Positions 6,979 to 14,102 of a stretch of DNA of 14,394 nucleotides are shown in pieces. Below the pieces are notes generated by a model that was given only the letters and a program-made list of their open reading frames with translations, did not search any database and had not been told where the DNA came from. Position numbers and translations under genes: made by a program. How positions within the stretch are numbered: position 1 is the first letter of the stretch; every line of letters begins with the position of its first letter. Source of the DNA: Bacteroides sp. (GTDB lineage: Bacteria > Bacteroidota > Bacteroidia > Bacteroidales > Bacteroidaceae); the NCBI RefSeq assembly GCF_030151085.1, contig NZ_JASLER010000010.1:1-14394 (forward strand). Reading direction: 5' to 3'.

Positions 6979-7524
6979 CTACTTGCCTTTATTATGTTTT
7001 CCATTGATTTTCTTTAGTATATTCCGTATTGTTGTTTTAACTCCGGTCGAATAGAAATCGGTATCTGTGTTTTCTAATATAAGTTCTAATTCTCTTAGAA
7101 GTTCCGGCTCATGCTTGCAAAGTAGATATGCCATACGGATGCATAAGGCTTGTACACCTATAGTTTCTTGTGGGGATAGCATGTGATCTAAACAGTAGTT
7201 CAACAGATTTACCGGAAGAGGAGTGGGGATGGGTACATTATATATAATAGATAGTAATAATCGTTTGGAACCATCGTGTCGGCATACTAACAACCGTTGC
7301 ATAATATCATCTAGCAATGGCACAAACCAGCTAGGATGGACCTCGCTCACTTTTTCGCACACCCATATCGCCCGCCAAGAAACCGTCTGCTTCTCATCAG
7401 AAATTAGTTGATACATATCTTTCAAATCTTCGGGCTGGTGACAGATATCCTGTACCAATGTTTCTATTGATAATTTAGATATTGGAACATCTAAAGCCCT
7501 TCTGAATTCGTCTATCTTTTGCAT
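6979..7524 (-). CDS. Uncharacterised helix-rich protein
   Basis: I do not recognise this 181-residue protein. It is soluble, with no signal peptide or membrane segment. It is rich in Leu, Ile and charged residues in an alternating amphipathic pattern that suggests stacked helices of the HEAT/ARM type (for example RAIWVCEKVSEVHPSWFVPL near 51-70, then several leucine-rich helical stretches to a Lys/Asn-rich tail). Trp and Cys are scattered rather than arranged in a metal motif. Upstream, TATCTTCG at 7545-7552 on the minus strand resembles a -7 box with one mismatch. It is not obviously part of the thi operon, since that has its own promoter and riboswitch in between, though read-through is possible because no clear terminator follows the stop. 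A role in protein-protein contact is a guess from the fold only. Confidence 0.75.
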   Translation of the reverse strand: MQKIDEFRRALDVPISKLSIETLVQDICHQPEDLKDMYQLISDEKQTVSWRAIWVCEKVSEVHPSWFVPLLDDIMQRLLVCRHDGSKRLLLSIIYNVPIPTPLPVNLLNYCLDHMLSPQETIGVQALCIRMAYLLCKHEPELLRELELILENTDTDFYSTGVKTTIRNILKKINGKHNKGK

Positions 7525-7612
7525 ACTCTTTTTATTATTAGAAGCGAAGATAAGAATAATATATCAACCATTATGACTGAGAAAATAGATTATTTCTCTA
7601 TATTCGCACGCC

Positions 7613-7627
7613 TGTTAATTATTAACA
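7613..7627. repeat. 15-bp perfect palindrome (operator-like)
   Basis: TGTTAATTATTAACA reads the same on both strands around a central T. A partial second copy, TTGTTAAT, lies about 15 bp downstream. It sits between the minus-strand helical-protein gene and the plus-strand promoter at 7703. It may be a transcription-factor site, but in AT-rich DNA chance is a real alternative. Confidence 0.4.
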
Positions 7628-7702
7628 TAATCAATGCAAATTGTTAATAGCTATTTCCTTCCCCTAAACCATGTTATAAATTACGCCGATTTGTCTTCAA
7701 AA

Positions 7703-7733
7703 TTTGGAGATATCGGCAATTTCCGTATCTTTG
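7703..7733 (+). promoter_or_regulatory. Consensus Bacteroides promoter
   Basis: TTTG (7703-7706) and TATCTTTG (7726-7733) are separated by exactly 19 bp: a full match to both the -33 TTTG and -7 TAnnTTTG elements. Start of transcription would be near 7737-7740. The inverted hexamers GCCGAT (7685-7690) and ATCGGC (7712-7717) flank the -33 box. The nearest gene (7974) is about 235 bp away and has its own -7-like box, so this promoter seems to serve the short terminated transcript that follows. Confidence 0.75.
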
Positions 7734-7737
7734 TACT

Positions 7738-7806
7738 GTGTTTTTCATAGTATTAGATTTAAGGTTAACAAAAGATTGGCTGTCTGGGATAGATAGCCTT
7801 TTTTTA
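7738..7806 (+). ncRNA. Candidate ~70-nt small RNA or attenuated leader
   Basis: A consensus promoter ends at 7733 and an intrinsic terminator ends at about 7806, defining a transcript of about 70 nt with no start codon-led reading frame. The 5' end may fold into a small hairpin, CTGTG-TTTTT-CATAG (7736-7750, one G-U pair). An AT-rich single-stranded middle (about 7751-7776) and the terminator hairpin follow. The layout (5' stem, unpaired middle, terminator stem) is typical of trans-acting bacterial small RNAs. Alternatively it is a premature-termination leader for the alcohol dehydrogenase gene downstream. I know of no family to assign it to. Confidence 0.5.
7778..7806 (+). terminator. Intrinsic terminator of the short transcript
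   Basis: The stem GGCTGTCT/AGATAGCC (7778-7785 with 7791-7798, 8 bp, one G-U pair) closes a 5-nt loop GGGAT and is followed by seven or more T. It lies about 170 bp upstream of the next gene start and not behind any plus-strand gene, so it must end a non-coding transcript. Confidence 0.8.
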
Positions 7807-7926
7807 TGCTCGTACGCTTCCTTTAATATCCCCTTATTTATCAGGGTTCGTATGTGAACTATTGCGATACCCAGCAGCAACCACAATAATACTATCCCTC
7901 ATTAGAAAGTATTCGCACAAATCGTG

Positions 7927-7934
7927 TATATTTG
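7927..7934 (+). promoter_or_regulatory. Probable -7 box for the alcohol dehydrogenase gene
   Basis: TATATTTG matches TAnnTTTG and lies 39 bp before the ATG at 7974. The -33 region is weak (TTAG at 7902-7905, 21 bp upstream, is the nearest match), which may mean activator dependence or simply a weak promoter. Confidence 0.5.
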
Positions 7935-7973
7935 CGTAAAAACCGAATAATAACTGATTAAGCAAAAAACAAT

Positions 7974-9119
7974 ATGGAGAATTTTATTTTTCAGAATCCC
8001 GTAAAGTTGATTATGGGACGTGGGATGATTGCACGATTGAGTAAGGAAATTCCGTCTGATAAGCGAGTGATGATAACTTTCGGCGGAGGAAGTGTGAAGA
8101 AGAATGGCGTTTACGACCAAGTGAAAGAGGCACTGAAAAGTCATTTTACAGTAGAATTCTGGGGGATTGAGCCCAATCCTTCAATCGAAACATTGCGCAA
8201 AGCTATCGCTTTGGGTAAGGAACAGAAGATTGATTTTCTGTTGGCTGTGGGTGGTGGATCTGTAATAGATGGAACCAAACTAATTGCTGCCGGATTGCCT
8301 TACGAAGGGGATGCTTGGGATTTGGTCGTTTCCGGAAAACCGATTATTAATACAGTACCGCTCGGTACCGTGCTGACTCTTCCGGCTACCGGTTCGGAAA
8401 TGAACAACGGAGCCGTAATTTCCCGCCTTGAAACTAAAGAAAAATACCCTTTCTTCTCTAAATACCCGCTGTTCTCTATTCTCGATCCGGAAGTGACCTT
8501 TACCTTGCCTCCTCATCAAGTAGCCTGCGGTATTGCCGATACCTATGTTCACGTCATGGAACAGTATATGACTACTCCGGGACAGAGTCGTGTAATGGAT
8601 CGTTGGGCGGAAGGAATCTTGCAGACACTGATTGAAATAGCTCCTAAAATTCGGGAGAATCAGCACGATTACACCTTAATGGCCGATTTCATGTTATCTG
8701 CTACGATGGCATTGAATGGATTTATCACAATGGGCGTTTCTCAGGATTGGGCAACTCACATGATGGGTCACGAACTGACCGCGCTGCATGGCTTGACGCA
8801 TGGTCATACACTGGCAATCGTTCTGCCTGCTACGTTAAGAGTTCTTCGCGAAGCGAAAGGGGAGAAGCTCCTCCAATACGGCGAAAGAGTATGGGGAATC
8901 ACTTCCGGAACAAAAGAAGAGCGAATTGATAAGACTATCCGCCACACCGAAGAATTCTTCCGTTCTTTGGGACTTACCACTCGTTTGCATGAAGAAAATA
9001 TTGGCGAAGAGACCATTGCAGAAATCGAACGTCGCTTCAATGAGAGAGACGTTAAGTTCGGTGAGAATGGCAATGTAACGGGTATGGTGGCTCGTAAGAT
9101 ATTGGAGAGCGCACTCTAA
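7974..9119 (+). CDS. yqhD: YqhD-like iron/zinc-containing alcohol (aldehyde) dehydrogenase
   Basis: This is a 381-residue group III metal-dependent alcohol dehydrogenase, closely resembling E. coli YqhD along its full length. YqhD is an NADPH-dependent reductase of a broad range of aldehydes, in the cytoplasm. Visible features are the nucleotide-site GGGSVKKNGV (37-46), GIEPNP (64-69), AVGGGSVIDGTK (91-102), LTLPATGSE (134-142), and the metal ligands Asp189 and His193 (IADTYVH). His262 (WATHMMGHE) and His276 (LHGLTHGHT) complete the metal site, with the expected 14-residue spacing. The C-terminal region LLQYGERVWGIT is also family-typical. Natural substrate is unknown; detoxification of short aldehydes or reductive disposal during fermentation are reasonable guesses. 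It stands alone, converging with fabD, and ends in a strong hairpin terminator. Confidence 0.93.
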   Translation: MENFIFQNPVKLIMGRGMIARLSKEIPSDKRVMITFGGGSVKKNGVYDQVKEALKSHFTVEFWGIEPNPSIETLRKAIALGKEQKIDFLLAVGGGSVIDGTKLIAAGLPYEGDAWDLVVSGKPIINTVPLGTVLTLPATGSEMNNGAVISRLETKEKYPFFSKYPLFSILDPEVTFTLPPHQVACGIADTYVHVMEQYMTTPGQSRVMDRWAEGILQTLIEIAPKIRENQHDYTLMADFMLSATMALNGFITMGVSQDWATHMMGHELTALHGLTHGHTLAIVLPATLRVLREAKGEKLLQYGERVWGITSGTKEERIDKTIRHTEEFFRSLGLTTRLHEENIGEETIAEIERRFNERDVKFGENGNVTGMVARKILESAL

Positions 9120-9136
9120 TTTTATAAAGGATATGT

Positions 9137-9173
9137 AAAGGGGCTATCCAAAAAGTTGAATAGCCCCTTTTAT
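9137..9173. terminator. Bidirectional hairpin terminator between yqhD-like gene and fabD
   Basis: An 8-bp perfect stem GGGGCTAT/ATAGCCCC (9140-9147 with 9160-9167) extends by flanking A/T pairs to about 11 bp. It is followed on the plus strand by a T-tract (9168-9171) and on the minus strand by TTTACAT. It lies between the convergent stops at 9119 and 9189, so it can serve both genes, more strongly the plus-strand one. Confidence 0.85.
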
Positions 9174-9188
9174 ACAATTTATTAAGAA

Positions 9189-10076
9189 TTATGCTATTCC
9201 GTGAGCTTCTACACTCGGCTCAATCTTCTTGATCAAACCTTGTAGTACAGCACCAGGGCCGCATTCTGTGAAATCGGTAGCACCGTCGGCAACCATGTTC
9301 TTCACGGTTTGAGTCCAACGTACAGAAGCAGTAAGCTGTGCAACGAGATTCTTCTTGATTTCTTCAGGACAAGTATGTGGTTTGGCATCTACATTCTGAT
9401 ACACCGGACACTTGGGAGCGTGGATTTCAGTAGCTGTAATGGCTGCTTCCAGTTCAACCTTGGCAGGGTTCATCAGCGGAGAGTGGAAAGCACCACCTAC
9501 CTTCAACGGCAAAGCACGCTTTGCACCGGCAGCTTTCATCAGTTCGCAAGCTTTTTCGATACCTGCGATAGAACCGGAGATAACGATTTGTCCCGGGCAG
9601 TTAAAGTTGGCAGCTACGCAAACTTCACCTTCAGCACTTACCTGAGCACAGATTTCTTCTACTTTCTCGTCAGCCAAAGCTATGATAGCCGCCATTGTAG
9701 AGGGTTGAACCTCACAAGCTTTCTGCATAGCCATAGCACGAGCATAAACCAACTTCAAACCATCTTCGAAACTCAAGGCACCGGCAGCAACCAATGCAGA
9801 GAATTCGCCCAGTGAGTGACCGGCGGTCATTTCAGGTTTGAAATCATCGCCCATACAAAGAGCAGAAATAACAGAGTGAAGGAATACAGCAGGCTGAGTT
9901 ACCTTAGTCTGGCGCAGATCCTCGTCTGTACCGTTGAACATAATATCAGTAATGCGATATCCGAGGATATCATTTGCTTTTTCAAAAAGTTCTTTGGCTA
10001 AAGCCGAGTTTTCGTACAGGTCTTTTCCCATTCCTACGAATTGAGCGCCTTGACCAGGAAATACAAATGCTTTCAT
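9189..10076 (-). CDS. fabD: Malonyl-CoA:ACP transacylase FabD
   Basis: FabD loads malonyl groups onto acyl carrier protein for fatty acid synthesis in the cytoplasm. The 295-residue protein has the N-terminal FPGQGAQFVGMG (6-17), the nucleophile elbow GHSLGE with Ser88, the malonate-binding Arg113 in YARAMAMQ, the catalytic His198 in GGAFHSPLM, and the late TECGPGAVLQGLIKKI motif. Length is normal (E. coli 309). It is a single-gene unit here, not next to other fab genes. It diverges from the xylose locus and converges with the alcohol dehydrogenase gene. Confidence 0.97.
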   Translation of the reverse strand: MKAFVFPGQGAQFVGMGKDLYENSALAKELFEKANDILGYRITDIMFNGTDEDLRQTKVTQPAVFLHSVISALCMGDDFKPEMTAGHSLGEFSALVAAGALSFEDGLKLVYARAMAMQKACEVQPSTMAAIIALADEKVEEICAQVSAEGEVCVAANFNCPGQIVISGSIAGIEKACELMKAAGAKRALPLKVGGAFHSPLMNPAKVELEAAITATEIHAPKCPVYQNVDAKPHTCPEEIKKNLVAQLTASVRWTQTVKNMVADGATDFTECGPGAVLQGLIKKIEPSVEAHGIA

Positions 10077-10114
10077 TTTCTACTTGTTTTTAGTGTTTAA
10101 TTAAAAAAGTGCCG

Positions 10115-10122
10115 CAAAGGTA
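10115..10122 (-). promoter_or_regulatory. -7 box of the fabD promoter
   Basis: TACCTTTG on the minus strand matches TAnnTTTG and lies 38 bp before the fabD ATG. No TTTG is found 19 bp upstream; the nearest is about 24 bp away, inside the inverted repeat at 10144-10166. Confidence 0.6.
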
Positions 10123-10143
10123 GAGGTTTTTCTGATATTCACC

Positions 10144-10166
10144 GCACAAAACAGCTTTTTTTGTGC
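10144..10166. repeat. Inverted repeat upstream of fabD
   Basis: GCACAAAA (10144-10151) and TTTTGTGC (10159-10166) form an 8-bp perfect inverted repeat around 7 nt. It covers the -33 region of the fabD promoter and could be an operator for a fatty-acid-responsive repressor, or a hairpin ending transcription from elsewhere. No protein can be named. Confidence 0.5.
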
Positions 10167-10266
10167 AATCACCCTTTTTAACATGATATTAAAATACAAT
10201 ATGCTCCTTCTTTTTATTCTTGATACTTCATTAGTAAGTTCCTTATAAATAAACGATTTCATGCTT

Positions 10267-10363
10267 ATTGTACATCATACAATTACCTTGTTAAAACATA
10301 CCAAGAATTACATATTGTATTTTATACGATAACACTACAATATGATATTGTATAAAGTATGAT
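10267..10363. promoter_or_regulatory. Cluster of 17-bp inverted repeats, putative XylR operators
   Basis: The gene-free DNA between fabD and xylR holds related 17-bp inverted repeats built from ATTGTA/TACAAT halves with a 5-nt spacer. ATTGTA-CATCA-TACAAT lies at 10267-10283 and ATTGTA-TTTTA-TACGAT at 10314-10330 (one mismatch). The perfect palindrome TACAATATGATATTGTA is at 10336-10352, with an overlapping weaker ATTGTA-n5-TATGAT at 10347-10363. They lie 60-150 bp upstream of the xylR promoter. The rest of the 10123-10419 stretch is AT-rich with no gene. Function as regulator sites is inferred from position and symmetry only. Confidence 0.5.
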
Positions 10364-10419
10364 ATGTATTGCATTGAAAAATAATGCTTTATAACATGAT
10401 AAAAATATTCTTTTATAAT

Positions 10420-10450
10420 ATTGCAAATTCAAAAAACCTCTTTATATTTG
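10420..10450 (+). promoter_or_regulatory. Bacteroides-type promoter of the xylose operon
   Basis: TATATTTG (10443-10450) matches the -7 consensus fully, and ATTG (10420-10423), one mismatch from TTTG, lies exactly 19 bp upstream. It gives a 5' UTR of only about 17 nt before the ATG at 10472, and rules out the longer reading-frame start at 10421, which would lie inside the promoter. Confidence 0.75.
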
Positions 10451-10471
10451 CAGCGCTCAAAGTTAGATATT

Positions 10472-11203
10472 ATGCAAAACATAGATCAAATATTGCCATT
10501 AGCAAACAACCATATCTCTGTAGATTGTGTTGTAATCGGTTTCGATGGAGAACAACTGAAAGTTCTGCTGATTAAACGTGCGGGCGAGGAAGAAGGTGAG
10601 GTATTCCATGATATGAAGTTGCCCGGAAGTTTAATTTATATGGATGAAGATCTGGACGAAGCGGCAAAAAGAGTATTAAACGAATTGACCGGACTGAAGA
10701 ATGTAAATTTGATGCAGTTCAAAGCATTCGGTTCTAAAAACCGCACCAAAGATCCCAAAGATGTTCATTGGTTGGAGCGTGCCATGCAATCCAGAGTAGA
10801 GCGCATCGTTACAATAGCTTATCTCTCATTAGTAAAGATTGATCGGGCATTAAATCGTGATTTGGACGATTATCAGGCTTGTTGGGTAACCCTGCCGGAA
10901 ATCAAAGCCCTAGCGTTTGATCATAATCTCATTATAAAAGAGGCTATGACTTATATTCGCCAGTACGTTGAATTTAATCCTTCTTCGTTATTCGACTTGC
11001 TGCCCCGTAAATTTACAGCTTCTCAATTACGTACTCTGTATGAACTGCTCTATGGAAAGCAGCTTGATGTACGCAATTTCCATAAGAAAATAGCTATGCT
11101 TGAATATGTTGTACCTATGGAGGAGAAACAACAAGGCGTAGCCCACCGTGCTGCACGTTACTACCGCTTCGACAAGAAGATATATAATAAGGTGAGAAGG
11201 TAG
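10472..11203 (+). CDS. xylR: Nudix-related transcriptional regulator (NrtR family, XylR type)
   Basis: The 243-residue protein joins an N-terminal Nudix domain (about 10-165) to a C-terminal winged-helix domain (about 172-243, with FTASQLRTLYELLYG and DVRNFHKKIAMLEYV). This is the architecture of Nudix-related regulators, known in Bacteroides as controllers of arabinose and xylose genes. The Nudix box (residues 53-75) is degenerate: the first Gly is Ser53, the catalytic-base Glu after Arg67 is Val68, and a metal-ligand Glu is Leu72, so hydrolase activity is probably lost and the domain likely senses a ligand. It is followed after 32 bp by xylB, so it is probably the autoregulated first gene of the operon. 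The ATG at 10472 was chosen because the promoter ends just before it. The effector (xylose, xylulose or a phosphate) cannot be told from sequence. Confidence 0.87.
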   Translation: MQNIDQILPLANNHISVDCVVIGFDGEQLKVLLIKRAGEEEGEVFHDMKLPGSLIYMDEDLDEAAKRVLNELTGLKNVNLMQFKAFGSKNRTKDPKDVHWLERAMQSRVERIVTIAYLSLVKIDRALNRDLDDYQACWVTLPEIKALAFDHNLIIKEAMTYIRQYVEFNPSSLFDLLPRKFTASQLRTLYELLYGKQLDVRNFHKKIAMLEYVVPMEEKQQGVAHRAARYYRFDKKIYNKVRR

Positions 11204-11235
11204 ATGAGATATTATTAATTTTTTAATTGAAAAAC

Positions 11236-12717
11236 ATGTATTTATTAGGTTATGACATTGGTAGCTCGTCAGTAAAAGCGAGCTTGGTAAACGCTGAAAG
11301 CGGCAAATGTGTATCATCTGCTTTCTTCCCGAAGACCGAAGCAGAGATCATTGCAGTGAAACCTGGTTGGGCAGAACAAAACCCTGAAAACTGGTGGGAG
11401 AATCTGAAATTAGCTACACAGTTCGTATTGACTGAGTCGGGAGTAAATGCAGCAGATATCAAAGCAATCGGTATATCATATCAGATGCATGGGCTAGTAT
11501 GTGTGGATAAGGATCAACAAGTATTACGTCCTGCTATCATCTGGTGTGACTCAAGAGCCGTGCCATACGGACAAAAGGCTTTTGAAAGACTAGGCGAGGA
11601 GACATGCCTTTCTCATTTGCTAAACTCTCCGGGTAATTTTACAGCTTCCAAGCTAGCCTGGATTAAAGAGAATGAACCTGCTATCTACGAGAAGATTTAT
11701 AAAATCATGCTGCCTGGTGACTACATTGCCATGAAACTGAGTGGTACTATCTGCACTACTGTTTCGGGTCTATCCGAAGGTATGTTCTGGGATTTCAAGA
11801 ACGGTCAGGTAGCCGACTTCCTGATGAAATACTATGGCTTTGATGCTTCTCTGATTGCTGATATTAAGCCTACTTTTTCTGAACAAGGACGTGTCAATGC
11901 CAATGCGGCAAAAGAATTAGGTTTGAAAGAAGGAACTCCCATCACTTATCGTGCCGGCGATCAGCCCAACAACGCTCTTTCATTGAATGTATTCAATCCC
12001 GGAGAAATTGCTTCTACTGCAGGAACATCCGGTGTTGTATATGGTGTGAACGGTGAAGTAAATTATGATCCGAAATCACGAGTTAACACCTTTGCGCATG
12101 TAAATCATACCGCCGAACAAACCCGCTTGGGTGTATTACTTTGTATCAATGGTACAGGTATTCTTAATTCATGGGTTAAACGTACAGTGGCGCCTGAAGG
12201 AATTTCCTACAACGATATGAATGTACTGGCAGCCCAAGCTCCAATCGGCAGTGCAGGCATCAGCATATTACCATTCGGTAACGGAGCGGAGCGCATGCTC
12301 GAAAATAAAGAAATAGGTTGCTCCATCCAAGGCATCAATTTCAATCAACATGGTAAACAGCATATTGTACGTGCTGCACAAGAGGGTATCGTATTCTCCT
12401 TTAAATATGGTATCGATATCATGGAGCAAATGGGTATTCCCGTACAAAAGATCCATGCAGGCAAGGCCAATATGTTCCTCAGTCCGCTGTTCCGCGAAAC
12501 TCTGGCAGGTGTTACAGGGGCAGTCATCGAACTCTATGATACCGACGGTTCTGTAGGTGCCGCCAAAGGGGCCGGTATTGGTGCAGGTATTTATAAAGAC
12601 AACAATGAAGCTTTTGCTACCCTTGAAAAGCTGGAAATCATTGAGCCGAAATCAATAGATCATCAAGCTTACATCGATGCTTACGCTCGTTGGAAGCAAT
12701 ATTTAGAAAAATATTAA
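11236..12717 (+). CDS. xylB: Xylulokinase XylB
   Basis: XylB phosphorylates D-xylulose to xylulose 5-phosphate. The 493-residue FGGY-family kinase starts at the ATG at 11236 (MYLLGYDIGSSS); a TTG three codons earlier is less likely. It shows the phosphate motif DIGSSSVKAS (7-16), SYQMHGLV (81-88), the substrate loop IIWCDSRAV (101-109), LPGDYIAMKLSG (159-170), and the catalytic Asp242 in RAGDQPNNA. GEIASTAGTSGVV (adenosine site) and the C-terminal GSVGAAKGAGIGAG follow. Length is typical (E. coli 484). QMHG and the xylA neighbour support xylulose rather than another sugar. It lies 32 bp after xylR and 38 bp before xylA. Confidence 0.95.
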   Translation: MYLLGYDIGSSSVKASLVNAESGKCVSSAFFPKTEAEIIAVKPGWAEQNPENWWENLKLATQFVLTESGVNAADIKAIGISYQMHGLVCVDKDQQVLRPAIIWCDSRAVPYGQKAFERLGEETCLSHLLNSPGNFTASKLAWIKENEPAIYEKIYKIMLPGDYIAMKLSGTICTTVSGLSEGMFWDFKNGQVADFLMKYYGFDASLIADIKPTFSEQGRVNANAAKELGLKEGTPITYRAGDQPNNALSLNVFNPGEIASTAGTSGVVYGVNGEVNYDPKSRVNTFAHVNHTAEQTRLGVLLCINGTGILNSWVKRTVAPEGISYNDMNVLAAQAPIGSAGISILPFGNGAERMLENKEIGCSIQGINFNQHGKQHIVRAAQEGIVFSFKYGIDIMEQMGIPVQKIHAGKANMFLSPLFRETLAGVTGAVIELYDTDGSVGAAKGAGIGAGIYKDNNEAFATLEKLEIIEPKSIDHQAYIDAYARWKQYLEKY

Positions 12718-12755
12718 ATCATATATACATTAACTTTTAAAAATAAATTAAGATT

Positions 12756-14072
12756 ATGGCAACAAAAGAGTATTTTTCCGGAATAGGAAAGATTAAATTC
12801 GAAGGAAAAGAAAGTAAGAACCCTATGGCATTCCGTTACTATGATGCCGAAAAGGTTATCATGGGTAAGAAGATGAAAGATTGGTTGAAGTTCGCTATGG
12901 CATGGTGGCATACTCTCTGTGCAGAAGGTGGTGACCAATTTGGTGGTGGAACCAAACAATTCCCTTGGAATGGTGACGCTGATGCAGTTCAAGCTGCCAA
13001 GAATAAAATGGATGCCGGCTTTGAATTCATGCAGAAAATAGGAATTGAATACTACTGTTTCCATGACGTAGACCTCGTTTCAGAAGCTGCAACTATCGAA
13101 GAATATGAAGCTAACCTGAAAGCTATCGTAGCATACGCAAAACAAAAGCAAGCTGAAACAGGTATCAAACTATTGTGGGGTACTGCTAATGTATTCAGTC
13201 ATGCACGCTACATGAACGGTGCAGCTACCAATCCTGATTTCGATGTAGTAGCCCGTGCAGCTATCCAAATTAAGAATGCTATCGACGCAACTATCGAACT
13301 GGGTGGTACAAACTACGTATTCTGGGGTGGACGCGAAGGTTATATGTCTTTGTTGAACACAGATCAGAAACGTGAAAAAGATCATCTCGCACAGATGTTA
13401 ACTTTGGCTCGCGACTATGCACGTAGTAAAGGTTTTACCGGTACTTTCCTGATTGAACCTAAACCAATGGAACCAACCAAACATCAATATGATGTAGATA
13501 CAGAAACTGTTATCGGTTTCTTGAAAGCTCACGGTTTGGACAAAGACTTCAAGGTAAATATTGAAGTGAACCATGCAACTTTGGCTGGCCATACTTTCGA
13601 GCACGAACTGGCTGTAGCAGTTGACAACGGTATGTTAGGTTCAATCGATGCTAATCGTGGTGACTATCAGAATGGTTGGGATACAGACCAATTCCCGATT
13701 GACAACTTCGATTTGATTCAGGCTATGATGCAGATTATCCGTAACGGCGGTTTGGGTAATGGAGGTACTAACTTCGATGCCAAAACTCGTCGTAACTCTA
13801 CCGATTTGGAAGATATCTTTATCGCTCATATTGCAGGTATGGATGCTATGGCACGTGCATTGGAAAATGCAGCTCAACTGCTCGCTGAATCTCCTTACAA
13901 GAAGATGTTGGCTGACCGTTATGCTTCTTTCGATGCTGGTAAAGGTAAAGAATTTGAAGATGGCAAACTGTCTTTGGAAGATGTAGTAGCTTATGCAAAA
14001 GCCAACGGTGAACCCAAACAAACCAGCGGCAAGCAAGAGTTGTATGAGGCAATCGTAAATATGTATTGCTGA
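12756..14072 (+). CDS. xylA: Xylose isomerase XylA
   Basis: XylA interconverts D-xylose and D-xylulose (and D-glucose/D-fructose) in the cytoplasm. The 438-residue class II-type enzyme has the catalytic FHDVDL (His103, Asp106), NYVFWGGREGY (186-196), EPKPMEPTKHQYD with metal ligand Glu234, NIEVNHATLAGHTFEHE with Glu270 and His273, and GSIDANRGDYQNGWDTDQFP with Asp298, Asp309 and Asp311. TNFDAK follows with Asp341. All two-metal-site ligands are present. It lies between xylB and xylE in the presumed operon. Confidence 0.98.
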   Translation: MATKEYFSGIGKIKFEGKESKNPMAFRYYDAEKVIMGKKMKDWLKFAMAWWHTLCAEGGDQFGGGTKQFPWNGDADAVQAAKNKMDAGFEFMQKIGIEYYCFHDVDLVSEAATIEEYEANLKAIVAYAKQKQAETGIKLLWGTANVFSHARYMNGAATNPDFDVVARAAIQIKNAIDATIELGGTNYVFWGGREGYMSLLNTDQKREKDHLAQMLTLARDYARSKGFTGTFLIEPKPMEPTKHQYDVDTETVIGFLKAHGLDKDFKVNIEVNHATLAGHTFEHELAVAVDNGMLGSIDANRGDYQNGWDTDQFPIDNFDLIQAMMQIIRNGGLGNGGTNFDAKTRRNSTDLEDIFIAHIAGMDAMARALENAAQLLAESPYKKMLADRYASFDAGKGKEFEDGKLSLEDVVAYAKANGEPKQTSGKQELYEAIVNMYC

Positions 14073-14102
14073 TAAAAAAGTGTAAAAGTGATAGAGTGAT
14101 AG

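Noticed and set aside
7674..7886. A 70-codon minus-strand open frame covering the small-RNA candidate
   Set aside because: It depends on a non-ATG start, has no motif, and runs through the plus-strand promoter and terminator, which explain the region better.
9309..9815. A 168-codon plus-strand open frame opposite fabD
   Set aside because: Fully antisense to fabD, Cys/Ser/Phe-rich low-quality translation, no promoter or motif.
10404..10422. AATATT-n7-AATATT inverted repeat next to the xyl promoter -33 box
   Set aside because: AATATT is self-complementary and very common in such AT-rich DNA, so no weight can be put on it without conservation data.
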